Made by a program: the position numbers and the translations under genes
The notes under the pieces: model-generated
Databases searched by the model: none
Told to the model about the DNA's origin: nothing
The model's input: only the letters and a program-made list of their open reading frames with translations
Shown: piece by piece, positions 7,191 through 15,435 of the stretch
Layout of the letters: each line of letters opens with the position of its first letter
Numbering within the stretch: the stretch's first letter is position 1
Source: Idiomarina seosinensis_A
GTDB lineage: Bacteria; Pseudomonadota; Gammaproteobacteria; Enterobacterales; Alteromonadaceae
Reading direction: 5' to 3'
NCBI RefSeq assembly: GCF_044797955.1
Contig: NZ_CP085211.1
Location: 2,356,001 to 2,420,000 of the forward strand
Length of the DNA stretch: 64,000 nt

Positions 7191-8210
7191 ATGTTAAATC
7201 AGGAGTCACTAGTGGATATTCATGTGTTACACCAACAAGGTCACAGTATCCGGGCTATCAGCCGCCAACTGGGCATAGCACGAAACACCGTTCGCAGTTA
7301 TTTGCGCGACATCGCCCGTACACCGAATTACGGACCAAGGCCTGAGCGGCCGTCAAAGCTCGATCCTTTTAAGCCTTATCTGCGGGAGCGTATTGAAGCC
7401 GCGAAGCCATACTGGATACCGGGCGCTGTTTTATTCCGTGAAATTGAAACACAGGGCTACGACGGCAAGGAAGGGATTGTAAAAATCTACATTCGCCAGT
7501 TTAAGCCTCAAACCGAAGAGGACGTCGTTCGTTTTGAAACCGCGCCGGGCCAGCAGATGCAGGTCGACTTTACGACCATTAAGCGTGGTCGCTTTAAGCT
7601 CAAGGCGTTCGTTGCAACCCTGGGTTTTAGTCGCGGCTCGTACGTTCGTTTCAGCACCCACGAAAAGCAGGAAGACTGGATAACCGGTATCCGCGAAGCG
7701 CTTCACTATTTTGGTGGAGTGCCGAAGGAAGTGCTGTTTGATAATGCCAAGTGCCTGATGATTGAGCGCGATGCGTATGGTGAGGGGCGTCACCGCTGGA
7801 ATAAGCATCTGCTGGAACTGGCGTCCGATTATGGTTTTAGGTTAAGAGCCTGCCGCCCTTACCGGGCGAAAACCAAAGGTAAGGTCGAGCGGTTTAACGG
7901 TTACCTGAAAAACAGCTTCATCACACCACTGGCAGCGACGTTGAAGCAAGCTGGGCTGGCATTGGATGTTGAAACGGCCAACGCTCAGATCGGTCCCTGG
8001 CTCGAAGATATTGCACATCAGAGAATACACGGAACGACAAAGCAAAAGCCAGCGGTACTGTTGGTTAAAGAACAACTGGCGTTAGCGCCGTTACCGGCAA
8101 GGCCGCTGTCCGATAAAACCCGGCCAATACCGTCACGAACCGCGATACCGGTTGAGAGCTTCCAGCATCCGCTAAGCGTTTATGACCAGTTACTGGGAGC
8201 TCGCCCATGA
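7191..8210 (+). CDS. istA: IS21-family transposase IstA (short type)
   Basis: A 339-residue transposase of the shorter IstA type. It has an N-terminal HTH (HSIRAISRQLGIARNTVRSY) and an rve core with candidate catalytic acids in QVDFTT, LFDNAK and KTKGKVERFNGY. The C-terminus HGTTKQKPA and SVYDQLL is family-typical. The ATG at 7191 is two bases from the IS66 terminus, so the native promoter and terminal repeats are gone. Any transcription would have to come from the IS66 end or beyond. It overlaps istB by ATGA. Confidence 0.9.
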   Translation: MLNQESLVDIHVLHQQGHSIRAISRQLGIARNTVRSYLRDIARTPNYGPRPERPSKLDPFKPYLRERIEAAKPYWIPGAVLFREIETQGYDGKEGIVKIYIRQFKPQTEEDVVRFETAPGQQMQVDFTTIKRGRFKLKAFVATLGFSRGSYVRFSTHEKQEDWITGIREALHYFGGVPKEVLFDNAKCLMIERDAYGEGRHRWNKHLLELASDYGFRLRACRPYRAKTKGKVERFNGYLKNSFITPLAATLKQAGLALDVETANAQIGPWLEDIAHQRIHGTTKQKPAVLLVKEQLALAPLPARPLSDKTRPIPSRTAIPVESFQHPLSVYDQLLGARP

Positions 8211-8992
8211 ACCTGCAAATGGACCGAATACAAAGCGCGTGTGACACACTGAAGTTAAACACTCTGGCAAGTGAGTGGTCAGCGATAGCTGACACCGCAG
8301 CGAGTAAAGAGGCTTCACTGGCTGACTTCCTTGAACAGTTACTGAATGTTGAGCTGGAAGCCAGACAGCAACGCACACGGGAAACTCTGCTCAAGTTCGC
8401 CGGATTACCGGCCATAAAATCGTTCTCGGATTACGACTTTAAGTTCGCCACCGGGGCCCCAAAAAAGCAGCTACAGGAACTGACCAGTCTGGCCTTTATC
8501 GAGCGGGCAGAGAACATCGTTTTACTCGGGCCAAGCGGTGTGGGGAAAAGTCACCTGGCATTGAGTTACGCCTATCAGGCCATTCAGAAAAGCATTAAGG
8601 TGCGCTTTATTACCGCTGCCGACTTGATGTTGCAGCTCGCTACTGCAAAAAAGCAGGACAGGCTCGAAAGCTACATCAAACGCAGTGTTGTGGCACCCAA
8701 GCTACTGGTCATCGATGAAATCGGTTATTTACCCTTCGGCCGAGAAGAAGCGAATCTGTTCTTTAACGTCATTGCCAAACGCTACGAGCACGGCAGCGTC
8801 ATTGTCACCAGTAACTTACCGTTCTCACAATGGTCAACTGCCTTCGCTGACGACCAGACGCTGACAGCGGCACTGCTTGACCTGTTACTGCATCATGCAC
8901 ACATCGTGCAGATTGCCGGGAACAGCTATCGCTTAAGAGGGAAGAAAGCGGCCGGAATAGTACCGGTAACGAATCAGCAGAATAACGAGTAA
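8207..8992 (+). CDS. istB: IS21-family helper ATPase IstB
   Basis: AAA+ helper of transposition with Walker A GPSGVGKSH and Walker B LVIDEIGYLPF, followed by the sensor region VIVTSNLPFSQW. At 261 aa it is full length. It starts with ATG overlapping the istA stop (ATGA). The stop is followed by the repeat-rich right end of the element at about 9000-9056. Confidence 0.92.
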   Translation: MNLQMDRIQSACDTLKLNTLASEWSAIADTAASKEASLADFLEQLLNVELEARQQRTRETLLKFAGLPAIKSFSDYDFKFATGAPKKQLQELTSLAFIERAENIVLLGPSGVGKSHLALSYAYQAIQKSIKVRFITAADLMLQLATAKKQDRLESYIKRSVVAPKLLVIDEIGYLPFGREEANLFFNVIAKRYEHGSVIVTSNLPFSQWSTAFADDQTLTAALLDLLLHHAHIVQIAGNSYRLRGKKAAGIVPVTNQQNNE

Positions 8993-9134
8993 ACCGCTAA
9001 GGGTGGGTCAATTTTACTTTACCGCTAGGTGGGTCAAAATTAGATTACCGTTGACACTAGACTCGGTCTCACCAGCGTCAGGCGGGTAGAACCCCAGAGT
9101 TTTATAGAGTCTTTGAGCTAAGCTCTCTTAGAGC

Positions 9135-10679
9135 TTAATACTCTAGATCCAAAAGTGCGAATACAACACCCGCAATCTGACTGGCAAGAAAAGGTGGTAC
9201 AGCATTTCCTACTTGTACATATTGCTGTGTTCTATTCCCCTCAAAAAAATAATTATCGGGGAATGTTTGCAGTCGAGCGGCTTCCCGCACGGTCAAGCTT
9301 CGGCATTGTTTAGGGTCATAATGTATAAAATAATGACCGTCTTTGGATATGTGGCTAGTAACTGTCGTTGAATAGCGGCTCGAGGCCTGCGTTCTGAAAC
9401 GGTCGGCGTGGGAACCACTAAGCCAGTTCTGATGCGTGGGCGCTAGTTCACTCGGAAAATCCCGAGCTCTAGGGCAAAATCCACCACTTAACTCTGTATA
9501 CGCAGCACTGTATGAATAACGCAGTAAGTCACTTTCCATGTGCCCGCGTGTTTCATGGTTAATGACTATAGGCGGGGAGTTGCTGGTAATCCATTCCAAT
9601 AGTGCCGGTGGAAGCTTTGGCGTATTACGCTGCTCCTTATATATCTCTTTACGGCTTAAACCTTGAAATGGTTGAAGATCTAAATCGTTAACCTTTGATG
9701 ATTCAAACTTAGAAGACAGTAATTTATTAACTGTTTTAGCATTATCCGATATTACTCTTTCCCAGTCGCTTCTGTTGTCAGCTCTTTTTGAGAAGCCGCT
9801 TCGAAGTTTGGGTAGATCGCTAATTGCGTCCATAACGGAAACCGTGTCTTCAAACCTCGGTAAAATTTGAGGAACCTGAGTAATATTCTCTCTTATCCCA
9901 AGTAAAATGACCCGATGTCTTGCCTGCGGAATACCATGCTGTTCCGACTTAATTAAGAAATCTGAATTCTTCTTATAAGAAGGCGCAGAATCATCTTTTG
10001 AAGGTACAACTAAAGAATAAACTTTGTAGCCGGGTACGTCTGTTAGGCCTGTTACTTTTCCTGGGCTCTGTAAGTCCTCTAATATCTTTGGAAAAATAGT
10101 ACTGCCGTTCACCTTTGCTGACAGTATACCCCGCACGTTTTCCATTATGAAAACGTCTGGTTTCGCTATGGAAAGGACTTTTAAGTACTCTTCATATAAA
10201 AAGTTCCGGTCATCTCCTTCAGGAGTGTAGCCACTTATTCCCGCATTTCTTGAGCGCCCAGCAAGTGAGTATGCTTGGCATGGCGGCCCCCCAATTACAA
10301 CAGTTGGGCCTTGGTGCACGGAAACTAGTTTTTCTATTTCGGTATGGATGTGGTCGTTATCCTCACCTAATGCGCAAGGTTTTGTCAGTGTTTCTTTCTG
10401 GGCATGTTTCGCTTCTTCATCGAACGCAGAAAAGAGTTCTTCTCTTGTGAGCTCTTTTTTTAGGTACTTAAAGTAACTTTCCAGACCGTTAGGCAGGTGC
10501 TGTATCTTTCGGAAGAATGCACGTGTTGTCAGAGTTTTATGAGCTGACGCTTCTTTTTCAACAGAAATCCCAATTTTGAAGGGATAATTGCCATTTTCGT
10601 CTCTAAATGAAGCGAATCCTTCGCCGAGGCCACCCGGACCTGCGAATAAATCTATGATCAACGTTTCCGTCTGTTGCAT
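9135..10679 (-). CDS. DNA (cytosine-5) methyltransferase
   Basis: Transfers a methyl group from SAM to C5 of cytosine in a specific DNA sequence. Motif I LFAGPGGLGEGF is at residues 11-22, catalytic motif IV GGPPCQAYSLAG at 130-141 (Cys134), and motif VI is ENV at 180-182. Motif VIII-like QARHRVILLG, motif IX and the C-terminal QVGNAVPP (motif X) are present. The long stretch between VIII and IX is the target-recognition region, so specificity cannot be read by eye. It follows vsr with a 73-base gap on the same strand. No restriction endonuclease gene is adjacent. The DNA is visibly more A/T-rich than the core genes, consistent with transfer. Confidence 0.92.
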   Translation of the reverse strand: MQQTETLIIDLFAGPGGLGEGFASFRDENGNYPFKIGISVEKEASAHKTLTTRAFFRKIQHLPNGLESYFKYLKKELTREELFSAFDEEAKHAQKETLTKPCALGEDNDHIHTEIEKLVSVHQGPTVVIGGPPCQAYSLAGRSRNAGISGYTPEGDDRNFLYEEYLKVLSIAKPDVFIMENVRGILSAKVNGSTIFPKILEDLQSPGKVTGLTDVPGYKVYSLVVPSKDDSAPSYKKNSDFLIKSEQHGIPQARHRVILLGIRENITQVPQILPRFEDTVSVMDAISDLPKLRSGFSKRADNRSDWERVISDNAKTVNKLLSSKFESSKVNDLDLQPFQGLSRKEIYKEQRNTPKLPPALLEWITSNSPPIVINHETRGHMESDLLRYSYSAAYTELSGGFCPRARDFPSELAPTHQNWLSGSHADRFRTQASSRYSTTVTSHISKDGHYFIHYDPKQCRSLTVREAARLQTFPDNYFFEGNRTQQYVQVGNAVPPFLASQIAGVVFALLDLEY

Positions 10680-10752
10680 CAGCTAGGGCTCTTTATAATT
10701 AATAGGCCAATCATACCAGGGCGCAAGCACTATATAAAATAAATGTTACGAA

Positions 10753-11286
10753 CTAAGCAGGATTAGTTTTAAGTTGGAAATTCAGTGCTTCGTTAAACTG
10801 AGCGTTCAAATCTTCCAGAGATGCTGAACGTATGCCCTGCTTATCGATTACACTTAAACTATCGTCAGTGGGTAACCATCGACTGATTAGTTTTAGCAGA
10901 TAATCAGGCTCTAATCGTCCATTCCCACGAATCGCGCACTCCCAAATTAGCAGAGCTCTTATGTTCTGCTTTTTCAACTCACTAATGCTTCGTAGATCTC
11001 TTTGCACATTGCTTGAAATTTTTTCTTTCCAGAACTCAGTCCTGGTTTTTGGCAGTACAAACTGAGGGCAATTGTGCCCATGCCAAAGGCAGCCATTGAT
11101 TTGAATTGCTGCGCGATACTTGGGCAGGTATATATCTGGCGTTCCGGTCAGGCTTTTTACGTTCAGACGATAGCGGTAGCCAGCATGCCAGAGCATCTTG
11201 CGAACTCGCACCTCAATAGAAGTATCAGCTGATTTGATAGCACGCATATTCTTGCGTCGCTGATCTTTATTATGAACGTCTGCCAA
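10753..11286 (-). CDS. vsr: Very short patch repair endonuclease Vsr
   Basis: Nicks DNA 5' of T in T:G mismatches that arise when 5-methylcytosine deaminates, protecting methylated sites from mutation. I place the start at a TTG (11286-11284) preceded by GGAG. This gives the family opening (M)ADVHNKDQRRKNMRAIKSADT, and the catalytic Asp falls at 51 (GTPDIYLPKY) and His at 69 (CLWHGHNC), matching E. coli Vsr numbering. Residue 64 is Asn where E. coli has His. Cys66 and Cys73 fit the zinc site. The longer in-frame extension to 11418 is read antisense through the neighbouring esterase signal peptide and is not needed. Length 177 aa. Confidence 0.85.
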   Translation of the reverse strand: MADVHNKDQRRKNMRAIKSADTSIEVRVRKMLWHAGYRYRLNVKSLTGTPDIYLPKYRAAIQINGCLWHGHNCPQFVLPKTRTEFWKEKISSNVQRDLRSISELKKQNIRALLIWECAIRGNGRLEPDYLLKLISRWLPTDDSLSVIDKQGIRSASLEDLNAQFNEALNFQLKTNPA

Positions 11287-11347
11287 TTGCCCCCACTCCA
11301 AAATAGTTCTAATATATGCCTTCACTACCCAGTAACCCACTGATCTA

Positions 11348-11893
11348 ATGAATCTTTCCTTTGAAAAATTAAACCGTTCGCTTGCCTTTTTATTCGTTCT
11401 TTTTGCTGTATTCAACACTCACGCCGCCGAAATCCTCAGGCTAGAATCAAAATACATCAGCGAGACAGTCACAGCTCGAGTTGCATTGCCAGAAAGCTAT
11501 TATCATTCAGACAGCTTCCGGTATCCAGTGCTGCTGGTTATGGACGGTTCAACGCAGTTTGAGCATATAGCGGGTAACGTTAATTTTTTAAGTACCTTTT
11601 CTATCGTGCCGGAAATGATGGCTGTCGGGGCTGTACACCAGCTATCTGGCGACTCCGCTTATGAAGACAAAGTGGACTGGGGGCAGTCAATTCTTGAAAA
11701 AGGGGTTGAGGTATTCGGTCAGTCAGAAATTCTGTGGGACAGCCTGGCAACGGTTTATTCTATGAATGACAACTACGAGGATGCGCTAAGAGCTTCGAAT
11801 AACGCCTTACGCTTAGCACGCGAGCATCAGTCGAAATACATCAGTGAAATTGAAGCGCAAAATAGTGACCTGAAGAAACAAACCGAGAGATAA
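11348..11893 (+). pseudogene. Esterase with in-frame internal deletion
   Basis: Begins with a clear signal peptide (SLAFLFVLFAVFNTHAAE) and the N-terminus of a PF00756 esterase: VALPESYYHSDSFRYPVLLV and DGSTQFEHIAG up to PEMMAVGAV. The family then needs the nucleophile elbow and catalytic Asp and His. Instead the frame jumps at about residue 97 to a C-terminal TPR-like tail (WGQSILEKGVEVFGQSEILW and YEDALRASNNALRLA). Full-length relatives of this esterase-plus-TPR architecture are about twice this length, so some 200 codons are missing without breaking the frame. A secreted protein could still be made but cannot be an esterase. The gene lies directly beside the Dcm/Vsr insert. Confidence 0.7.
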
Positions 11894-11995
11894 ATTGTAT
11901 CGATGTACCTTAAGGTTTTGCTGTAAAGTATTAATAAACCAATAATACGTTAATGATATGCAGCAACGCCGTTCGGGAAAACCACAACCTTTAAT

Positions 11996-12021
11996 GCGGT
12001 TAAGCTTTATAACCGCCTTTT
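11996..12021 (+). terminator. Probable rho-independent terminator
   Basis: GCGGTTA pairs with TAACCGC across a seven-base loop and is followed by CTTTT. It lies about 100 bases after the esterase remnant and before the ZIP transporter gene. Confidence 0.5.
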
Positions 12022-12061
12022 CAGTCCTTTTGAAGGATTGGCGATTGATTGGGTATTGTGA

Positions 12062-12769
12062 ATGAATGTTTATGCAATGTTATTAATTGCCTGGGGATCG
12101 GGTCTGATGGCCTTTTTAGGAGGCGCATTCGCGCATCTTGAGGGCAGTGCCAACACAAAGGGCAAGCGCCGCTTTATTCATGCGGTGAGTGCCTTTGGCG
12201 GGGGCATTTTAATGGCCGCAGTGGCTTTTGCCTTGGTCCCTGAAGGCTTAAAGACACTCGAGCTTTGGCAGGTTGCTCTGGCCTTTGCTTTAGGTGGCGT
12301 GGTATGCGCCGCAGCCGACGCCTGGCTGCAAAAGCACAGTAGTAACTTTGCGCAGCTGATGGCAATGCTGATGGACTTTGTACCGGAAGCCATATCATTG
12401 GGGGCACTGTTTGTTGCCAGTCCAAATGCAGCGATTTTGCTGGCTATATTTATTGCTGCACAAAACTTGCCCGAAGGGTTCAGTTCTTATCGCGAGCTGA
12501 AGTCTGCGGAGCTGCCCGCGAAAACGGCGTTACTGGGCTTGTTGGGCGTATCGTTTTTTGGCCCTTTGGCTGCGCTTATGGGTTATTGGTGGCTTGGTGA
12601 TTTTCCGCAGGCAACGGCCTTACTGATGAGCTTTGCCGGCGGCGGTATTCTTTACCTGGTGTTTCAAGATATTGCGCCGCAAGCGAAAATGCGGCGTCAC
12701 TGGTCGCCTTCGTTAGGCGCGGTACTGGGCTTTATTCTGGGTATAGTCGGCAAACAATTGCTGACTTAA
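12062..12769 (+). CDS. ZIP-family metal transporter
   Basis: An integral membrane protein of 235 aa with about seven to eight hydrophobic segments, resembling the ZIP/ZupT group that imports zinc and other divalent metals. The two family signature helices are recognisable as DFVPEAISLGALF and AAQNLPEGFSSY. The second has Gln where ZIP proteins usually have His before NxPEG, so metal preference may differ. The usual cytoplasmic histidine loop is absent. The gene is followed after 10 bases by a deaminase gene, probably in one transcript. Confidence 0.8.
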   Translation: MNVYAMLLIAWGSGLMAFLGGAFAHLEGSANTKGKRRFIHAVSAFGGGILMAAVAFALVPEGLKTLELWQVALAFALGGVVCAAADAWLQKHSSNFAQLMAMLMDFVPEAISLGALFVASPNAAILLAIFIAAQNLPEGFSSYRELKSAELPAKTALLGLLGVSFFGPLAALMGYWWLGDFPQATALLMSFAGGGILYLVFQDIAPQAKMRRHWSPSLGAVLGFILGIVGKQLLT

Positions 12770-12779
12770 AAGGAATGTT

Positions 12780-13268
12780 ATGGTGACAGCGAATGACTAT
12801 TTACTGCGCTGCGTCGAGTTGGCTACGGAAGCTTTAGAGGCAGGCGATGCACCTTTTGGCTCTGTGTTGGTTGACCAATACGGGCAATTGCTACGTGAAG
12901 ATCGTAATCGGGTTAATACGGTCAACAAAACTTACCATCCGGAAATCGAGCTGGCCCGTTGGGCGGCACAAAATCTGTCTCAGGCCGAACGCAAAAACAG
13001 CGTCATGTATACCTCCGGCGAACACTGCCCTATGTGCTCAGCGGCGCACGGGTGGGCTGAATTAGGTAAGGTTGTTTACATTCATTCGACCCAGCATTTA
13101 GTGAGCTGGTACGAGGAATTTGGCGTTACAGGCTCCAGGGTTAAGCAACTACCGATCAATGAAATTGTACCGCAGCTCAGAGTTGAAGGACCGGCCGAAG
13201 CGCTGCTGCCGGCGATGTATCAGCTGCATAAGCGCTATATTGCCAGTAAGCAGAAGCAGGCTGGTTAA
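12780..13268 (+). CDS. Nucleoside/guanine deaminase family protein
   Basis: Zinc-dependent cytidine-deaminase-fold enzyme of 162 aa, of the branch that includes guanine deaminase and TadA-like proteins. It would remove an amino group from a base or nucleoside in the cytoplasm. The zinc site is visible as HPEIELA (His and catalytic Glu) and EHCPMCSAA (two Cys). The N-terminus GDAPFGSVLVDQYGQLL is typical. Substrate cannot be told from sequence alone. Guanine deaminase-like is my best guess because the C-terminal region diverges from TadA. AAGGA precedes the start. Confidence 0.8.
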   Translation: MVTANDYLLRCVELATEALEAGDAPFGSVLVDQYGQLLREDRNRVNTVNKTYHPEIELARWAAQNLSQAERKNSVMYTSGEHCPMCSAAHGWAELGKVVYIHSTQHLVSWYEEFGVTGSRVKQLPINEIVPQLRVEGPAEALLPAMYQLHKRYIASKQKQAG

Positions 13269-13308
13269 TTTCTGTCAGTAACCGGATTTCACTTGCCTCC
13301 GGATCAGT

Positions 13309-13314
13309 TATAAT
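13309..13314 (+). promoter_or_regulatory. Candidate -10 box for queH
   Basis: A perfect TATAAT lies 34 bases before the queH start. No good -35 is visible at 16-18 bases upstream (ATTTCA/TTTCAC), so I regard this as a tentative promoter. Confidence 0.35.
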
Positions 13315-13347
13315 AGGGCCATATTTTAGTTAAGAAACGAGACTGTT

Positions 13348-14004
13348 ATGGCCAGAAAGAAGCAAGAATCCATTGTATTAGAAACCCCTACGGGCTCGGA
13401 TCATGTGCTGTTACACTCGTGCTGTGCCCCTTGCTCAGGCGAGGTGATGGAGCGCATGGCTGAAGCGGGCATAAAGTTCACTATTTTCTTTTACAACCCT
13501 AATATCCACCCGGAAAAAGAGTATCTTCTGCGTAAAGAAGAAAACATCCGTTTTGCAGAAAAGCTCGGCGTTGATTTTATTGACTGTGATTACGACACCA
13601 AAAACTGGTTCGAACGGGTAAAAGGTCTGGAATGGGAACCAGAGCGCGGGCAACGCTGCACCGAATGTTTTGACATGCGGTTTGAGCGAACCGCCTTGTA
13701 TGCCCATGAGAATGGCTTTGATACGATCACCAGTTGCCTGGGTATTTCGCGCTGGAAAAACATGGAACAAATTAATGATTGTGGCCAGCGCGCTGTGGCG
13801 CCTTATCCCGGCCTGCATTATTGGACGTTCAACTGGCGTAAAAAAGGCGGCTCTGCGCGGATGGTGGAAATTGCCAAGCGTGAACGTTTCTACCAGCAAG
13901 AATACTGTGGCTGCGTTTATTCACTGCGTGATACTAACCGCTGGCGCTTGCAAAAAGGCCGTGACCGCATTCAAATTGGGGTTGAGTACTATACTGATGA
14001 CTAA
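13348..14004 (+). CDS. queH: Epoxyqueuosine reductase QueH
   Basis: Catalyses the last step of queuosine synthesis in tRNA, reducing epoxyqueuosine to queuosine; it is the non-cobalamin alternative to QueG. The DUF208 signature is plain: LLHSCCAPCSGEVMERM at the N-terminus, FYNPNIHPEKEYLLRKEE, then GQRCTECFDMRFERTA and CLGISRWKNMEQIN. The C-terminal YQQEYCGCVYSLRD supplies further cysteines. The vicinal Cys-Cys and later CxxC/CGC pairs match those that bind iron in the family. Length 218 aa is normal. Confidence 0.92.
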   Translation: MARKKQESIVLETPTGSDHVLLHSCCAPCSGEVMERMAEAGIKFTIFFYNPNIHPEKEYLLRKEENIRFAEKLGVDFIDCDYDTKNWFERVKGLEWEPERGQRCTECFDMRFERTALYAHENGFDTITSCLGISRWKNMEQINDCGQRAVAPYPGLHYWTFNWRKKGGSARMVEIAKRERFYQQEYCGCVYSLRDTNRWRLQKGRDRIQIGVEYYTDD

Positions 14005-14052
14005 AAGAAAGGAACGCCGGACTACTGTACTGAAATAAAGTAGCGATACCGT

Positions 14053-14080
14053 TTGACTTTAAGTTTAAAGGGCGTACACT
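14053..14080 (+). promoter_or_regulatory. Sigma-70 promoter of the cold-shock gene
   Basis: TTGACT at 14053-14058, a 16-base spacer and TACACT at 14075-14080. Transcription from here would give an untranslated leader of about 170 bases before the csp start. That is close to the long thermosensing leaders of cspA-type genes. Confidence 0.6.
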
Positions 14081-14256
14081 AGTCGGCGTTGGATAAGAAA
14101 CAGTTAGTTAAACACTCTCTACGTAGCATTTAAGTCTTCAAGGCAACATATCTTCGTCCTGTAGTTTTAAGTTTCATTTTTTACCCCGCACGATCACCGT
14201 CACTGAGAATGTCTCATTTCGGTACTATTAATTATTTAAAATTTCAGGATATTATT

Positions 14257-14466
14257 ATGTCTAATTCAGTAAATGGCGTTGTCAAGTGGTTTAACGAAGC
14301 AAAAGGTTTTGGTTTTATCGAGCAGCAAGGTGGCGCAGACGTATTTGCTCACTTTAGCGCTATCGTTAGCGATGGTTTTAAAACGCTGACCGAAGGCCAA
14401 CGCGTTTCTTTCTCAGTAACCCAGGGTCCTAAAGGTCCTCAAGCTGAGAACATTCAAGCGCTGTAA
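14257..14466 (+). CDS. Cold-shock protein (CspA family)
   Basis: A 69-residue single cold-shock domain that binds single-stranded RNA and DNA and acts as an RNA chaperone. RNP1 is KGFGFIEQ and RNP2 is VFAHFSAI. The start is the ATG at 14257 (MSNSVNGVVKWFNEAKG) with AGGA upstream; an earlier in-frame ATG at 14209 adds residues outside the conserved fold and lies in the leader. The gene stands alone between its own promoter and a strong terminator. The long leader suggests post-transcriptional temperature control. Confidence 0.93.
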   Translation: MSNSVNGVVKWFNEAKGFGFIEQQGGADVFAHFSAIVSDGFKTLTEGQRVSFSVTQGPKGPQAENIQAL

Positions 14467-14502
14467 TGTGCTATGAATAGCTTTTAATTAAGCAAAAATT
14501 AT

Positions 14503-14529
14503 AAAAAGCAGCCTTAGGCTGCTTTTTTT
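14503..14529 (+). terminator. Rho-independent terminator after csp
   Basis: AGCAGCC and GGCTGCT form the stem around a TTA loop, flanked by an A-run on the left and seven or more T on the right. It begins about 37 bases after the csp stop. Confidence 0.9.
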
Positions 14530-14597
14530 GTGCCTGAAGTTCCTGTTTAAAGCGCGTAGAATAAACTGGGTAATTTTACTGGTTAGGGATACTGAAA

Positions 14598-15425
14598 GTG
14601 ATTCGATCGCTGCAGCAACTGATTTGCCCTTTAGACGGTGGACTGCTCGAACTCACCGAGCGCAGCTGGCGCTGCCAACAGGGCCATAGCTTTGACATTG
14701 CCAGGCAGGGTTACGTGAACCTGTTACCGGTGCAAAACAAACGGTCCAAAGATCCCGGCGACAGTAAATTGATGGTGCAGGCGCGCCGCCGGTTCCTCGA
14801 ACAGGGCTATTATCAACCCCTTGCTGATGCCTTAACCGAAACCGTTCTTGCGACCGGTGATCAGTCGTTGCTGGATGCAGGCTGCGGAGAGGGCTATTAC
14901 CTGGCAAAGCTGATCAATGCCGCTGAAAGCAAAGCGGTTAGTCTTTCGGTTGCCGCGTTGGATATTTCTAAGTGGGCAGTGCAGGTGGCGGCAAAACAAG
15001 ATCGTCGGCCAGACTGGATAGTCGCTTCAAATGGCAGTATTCCACTGGCCGATCAGAGCCTTGATACCCTTATCTGCGTATTCGGGTTTCCCGTGGTTGA
15101 TGAGTTTAAGCGGGTGCTAAAGCCGGGTGGCCGATTAATTATGGTGGACCCGGGAACAACTCACCTGCAGGAATTAAAAGCATTAATTTACGCTGATCAG
15201 AAGCAAAAAACAGAAGTGTTGCCTATTAACGACACGGAGTTTCAGCTTTATAGTGAGCAGCGAGTCAGTTTTCCCGTTTCGTTGTCCTCAGCTCAGGATA
15301 TCAGCGATTTGCTGACCATGACGCCACATTTGTATCGTAGCCAGGCTAAGGGACGGGAGCAAGTTATGCAACGAACTGCGCTTGAGTTGACGGCCGATGC
15401 CTGGATCCGTGTGTTTACCCGGTAG
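14598..15425 (+). CDS. rlmA: 23S rRNA (guanine-N1)-methyltransferase RlmA
   Basis: Methylates N1 of a guanine in hairpin 35 of 23S rRNA (G745 in E. coli). The N-terminal zinc finger is visible as CPLDGGLL...WRCQQGHSFD, followed by the invariant QGYVNLLPVQ. The SAM-binding motif is LLDAGCGEGYYLAKL, and LKPGGRLIMVDPG is the later Rossmann strand. It starts with GTG at 14598. The 275-residue length matches RlmA. It is followed after 10 bases by a GNAT-type gene. Confidence 0.92.
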   Translation: MIRSLQQLICPLDGGLLELTERSWRCQQGHSFDIARQGYVNLLPVQNKRSKDPGDSKLMVQARRRFLEQGYYQPLADALTETVLATGDQSLLDAGCGEGYYLAKLINAAESKAVSLSVAALDISKWAVQVAAKQDRRPDWIVASNGSIPLADQSLDTLICVFGFPVVDEFKRVLKPGGRLIMVDPGTTHLQELKALIYADQKQKTEVLPINDTEFQLYSEQRVSFPVSLSSAQDISDLLTMTPHLYRSQAKGREQVMQRTALELTADAWIRVFTR

Positions 15426-15435
15426 GGAGTGCTGA

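Larger units (their letters stand above)
7189..9056 (+). mobile_element. Second IS21-family element, left end missing
   Basis: Contains intact istA and istB and a right end at 9056. The right end holds two GGTGGGTCAA repeats (about 9002 and 9028) and terminates in ACCGTTGACA, parallel to the TGGCCATTGACA end of the first IS21. The left terminal repeats are absent because an IS66 end lies two bases before the istA start codon. The element can therefore not transpose by itself. Its proteins differ strongly from those of the first IS21 element, so it is a separate arrival. Confidence 0.85.

Noticed and set aside
9100..9134. Inverted repeat AAGCTCT/AGAGCTT after the methyltransferase
   Set aside because: Short stem without a T-run in either direction; not a convincing terminator.
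11287..11418. N-terminal extension of vsr
   Set aside because: It is antisense to the esterase signal peptide, not part of the Vsr family, and a TTG with GGAG gives the correct start.
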